Source: Bacillota bacterium
GTDB lineage: Bacteria > Bacillota > DSM-12270 > Thermacetogeniales > Thermacetogeniaceae
Assembly (NCBI GenBank): GCA_030627585.1
Contig: DAOURU010000101.1
Span: 1-5,249 of the forward strand
Direction: 5' to 3'
DNA: 5,249 bases
A program made the translations under genes and the position numbers. Below, piece by piece: positions 4,828 to 5,249 of this stretch; position 1 is the first letter of the stretch, and each line of letters opens with the position of its first letter. The notes beneath the pieces were generated by a model, which saw only the letters and a program-made list of their open reading frames with translations, was not told the DNA's origin and made no database searches.

Positions 4828-4903
4828 TTTGCAGAAATTCGTACATTCAGATTTGGATGATATACGCAATGCGTATATGAACGAGTTAGCCGAAATCACC
4901 TAA
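4817..4903 (+). CDS. Possible 28-residue small ORF overlapping the end of the pRiA4b gene
   Basis: An ATG at 4817 (or 4805) opens a frame that overlaps the previous stop at 4825-4827 and ends at a TAA at 4901-4903, 16 bases before the next ATG. The peptide reads MGIDLQKFVHSDLDDIRNAY and then MNELAEIT, acidic and helical. The ribosome binding site is weak (GGTGG at 4806-4810), so expression would depend on translational coupling. A perfect 19-bp palindrome lies within it. It could equally be non-coding spacer carrying a regulatory site, or a degraded end of the upstream protein. I do not recognise it. Confidence 0.3.
   Translation: MGIDLQKFVHSDLDDIRNAYMNELAEIT
4860..4878. repeat. Perfect 19-bp palindrome, candidate operator
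   Basis: ATATACGCAATGCGTATAT has 9-bp arms that are exact reverse complements around a single central A. It lies 41 bases upstream of the membrane-protein ATG. The length and perfection are typical of a dimeric repressor site, and no T-run follows, so it is not a terminator. Which protein would bind is unknown. Confidence 0.8.
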
Positions 4904-4919
4904 GGTAAGGAGGAATTCA

Positions 4920-5042
4920 ATGACCGCGGAAACAGCAATCATACTTGGATTGAAGGCAATCATCCTGACTTTCCTTTTATTCGTTTGTTATTTGATAGCC
5001 TCAATGTCGGTTGGTTTGGAGACATTGTGCCGACGGAGATGA
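4920..5042 (+). CDS. 40-residue single-pass membrane protein (unrecognised)
   Basis: An ATG at 4920 follows TAAGGAGG (4906-4913) at a 6-base gap, the best ribosome binding site in the right half of the window. The frame ends at a TGA at 5040-5042. The peptide starts MTAETAIILGLKAIILTFLL and has one long hydrophobic segment (about residues 6-31) with a Cys/Tyr pair in it. It ends in a positively charged CRRR tail that would sit in the cytoplasm, giving an N-out orientation by the positive-inside rule. It follows the pRiA4b gene in the same direction and is likely in its operon. No family is recognised. A second frame across the same DNA also reads plausibly (see findings). Small membrane proteins of this kind can be regulators or toxins, but nothing here decides that. 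Confidence 0.55.
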   Translation: MTAETAIILGLKAIILTFLLFVCYLIASMSVGLETLCRRR

Positions 5043-5062
5043 TTCCCAAGCAAAAGATCTTT

Positions 5063-5088
5063 AATGATCTTCAATAATGATCTTCAAT
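5063..5088. repeat. Perfect tandem duplication of AATGATCTTCAAT
   Basis: Two identical 13-bp copies lie head to tail at 5063-5075 and 5076-5088, 20 bp past the stop of the membrane protein. AAGATC at 5054-5059 can pair with GATCTT in the first copy (5066-5071), so the repeats could form alternative weak hairpins. The exactness suggests a recent slippage event. Confidence 0.9.
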
Positions 5089-5094
5089 CAGATG

Positions 5095-5121
5095 CCATTA
5101 TACGAGATACCATTATACGAG
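5095..5121. repeat. Two copies of CCATTATACGAG, 15-bp period
   Basis: Identical 12-mers occupy 5095-5106 and 5110-5121, directly after the 13-bp tandem repeat. The period of 15 keeps any reading frame. The second copy runs into the GGGGACTGAAAG repeat. Confidence 0.88.
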
Positions 5122-5206
5122 GGGACTGAAAGTGACAATAACTAAAGACAGCGGGAGCTACGGGGCAACCTTGCAGACCTTGACCCGATGAGAAGGGGAC
5201 TGAAAG
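5120..5206. repeat. AGGGGACTGAAAG direct repeat, two copies 74 bp apart
   Basis: The 13-mer occurs at 5120-5132 and 5194-5206. Each copy contains a G-rich ribosome-binding-like core and is followed at once by a possible start codon: GTG at 5132-5134 (its G inside the repeat) and TTG at 5208-5210. The resemblance to the 3' end of some CRISPR repeats (GGGGACTGAAA) is noted, but the sequence upstream of the 13-mer does not repeat. I therefore do not call an array. Confidence 0.8.
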
Positions 5207-5207
5207 C

Positions 5208-5249
5208 TTGAAAACGGTGGTCGGCCAGGTAATAGTAGTTCATAAAGAA
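5208..5249 (+). CDS. Possible gene start at the right edge (unrecognised)
   Basis: A TTG at 5208, nine bases after AGGGG, opens a frame MKTVVGQVIVVHKE that runs off the window; a GTG at 5217 is an alternative start. The alternating Val/Ile pattern suggests a beta strand. Fourteen codons are too few to identify a family or to be sure of coding. Confidence 0.3.
   Translation, partial: MKTVVGQVIVVHKE

Noticed and set aside
5096..5206. Two-repeat CRISPR array with 37-bp repeats and 37-bp spacer (period 74)
   Set aside because: Only the last 13 bases match between the two would-be repeats; the other 24 positions agree at about chance level. No third copy or cas gene is in view.

Overview
The window looks like a chromosomal segment of an anaerobic, probably thermophilic, low-to-mid GC Firmicute of the Clostridia (Peptococcaceae / Thermoanaerobacterales type). 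This is inferred from strong GGAGG-type ribosome binding sites, a lipoprotein-anchored nuclease, an SLH-domain surface protein with a lipoprotein-like module, an AbrB-type antitoxin and Clostridia-style transposases. No rRNA, tRNA or convincing CRISPR array is visible, and the species cannot be named from the sequence alone.

Layout. (1) Positions 1-190 (minus) hold the start of a small antitoxin-like gene running off the left edge, with an extended -10 promoter close to its ribosome binding site. (2) Positions 191-353 are intergenic, with a triple TGCAGGAGT repeat. (3) Positions 354-2359 (plus) carry two exported-protein genes in one direction: a lipoprotein thermonuclease (SNase family) and a secreted SLH-domain protein with a DUF6612/LppX-like region. 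They probably act at the cell surface. (4) Positions 2429-2871 (minus) are a damaged toxin-antitoxin module: an intact AbrB/MazE-type antitoxin, then, overlapping by ATGA, a PIN (VapC-like) toxin of which only about the first 18 residues are recognisable. Its promoter has a perfect inverted repeat over the -35, a likely autoregulatory operator.

(5) Positions 2941 to about 4066 are a scrapyard of insertion sequences. The C-terminal part of an IS4-type DDE transposase (minus) is joined head to head, at about 3680-3690, to the C-terminal tail of an IS1634-like transposase (plus). Both lack their N-termini. (6) Positions 4078-4216 are the frameshifted C-terminal end of a tyrosine recombinase, the trace of an integrated element. 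(7) Positions 4201-5042 are an AT-richer plus-strand cluster: a pRiA4b ORF-3-type protein with Cys/His clusters at both ends, a very small ORF containing a perfect 19-bp palindrome, and a 40-residue single-pass membrane protein with an excellent ribosome binding site. (8) Positions 5043-5249 are rich in short direct repeats and end in the possible start of another gene.

The left half reads as ordinary chromosome encoding surface functions. The right half reads as accessory DNA remodelled by mobile elements, with an orphaned antitoxin and a small, poorly characterised operon beside the integrase relic. No complete new defence or metabolic system is evident. The most interesting items are the broken AbrB-PIN module with its operator, the fused transposase remnants, and the zinc-binding protein/microprotein cluster with the palindrome.
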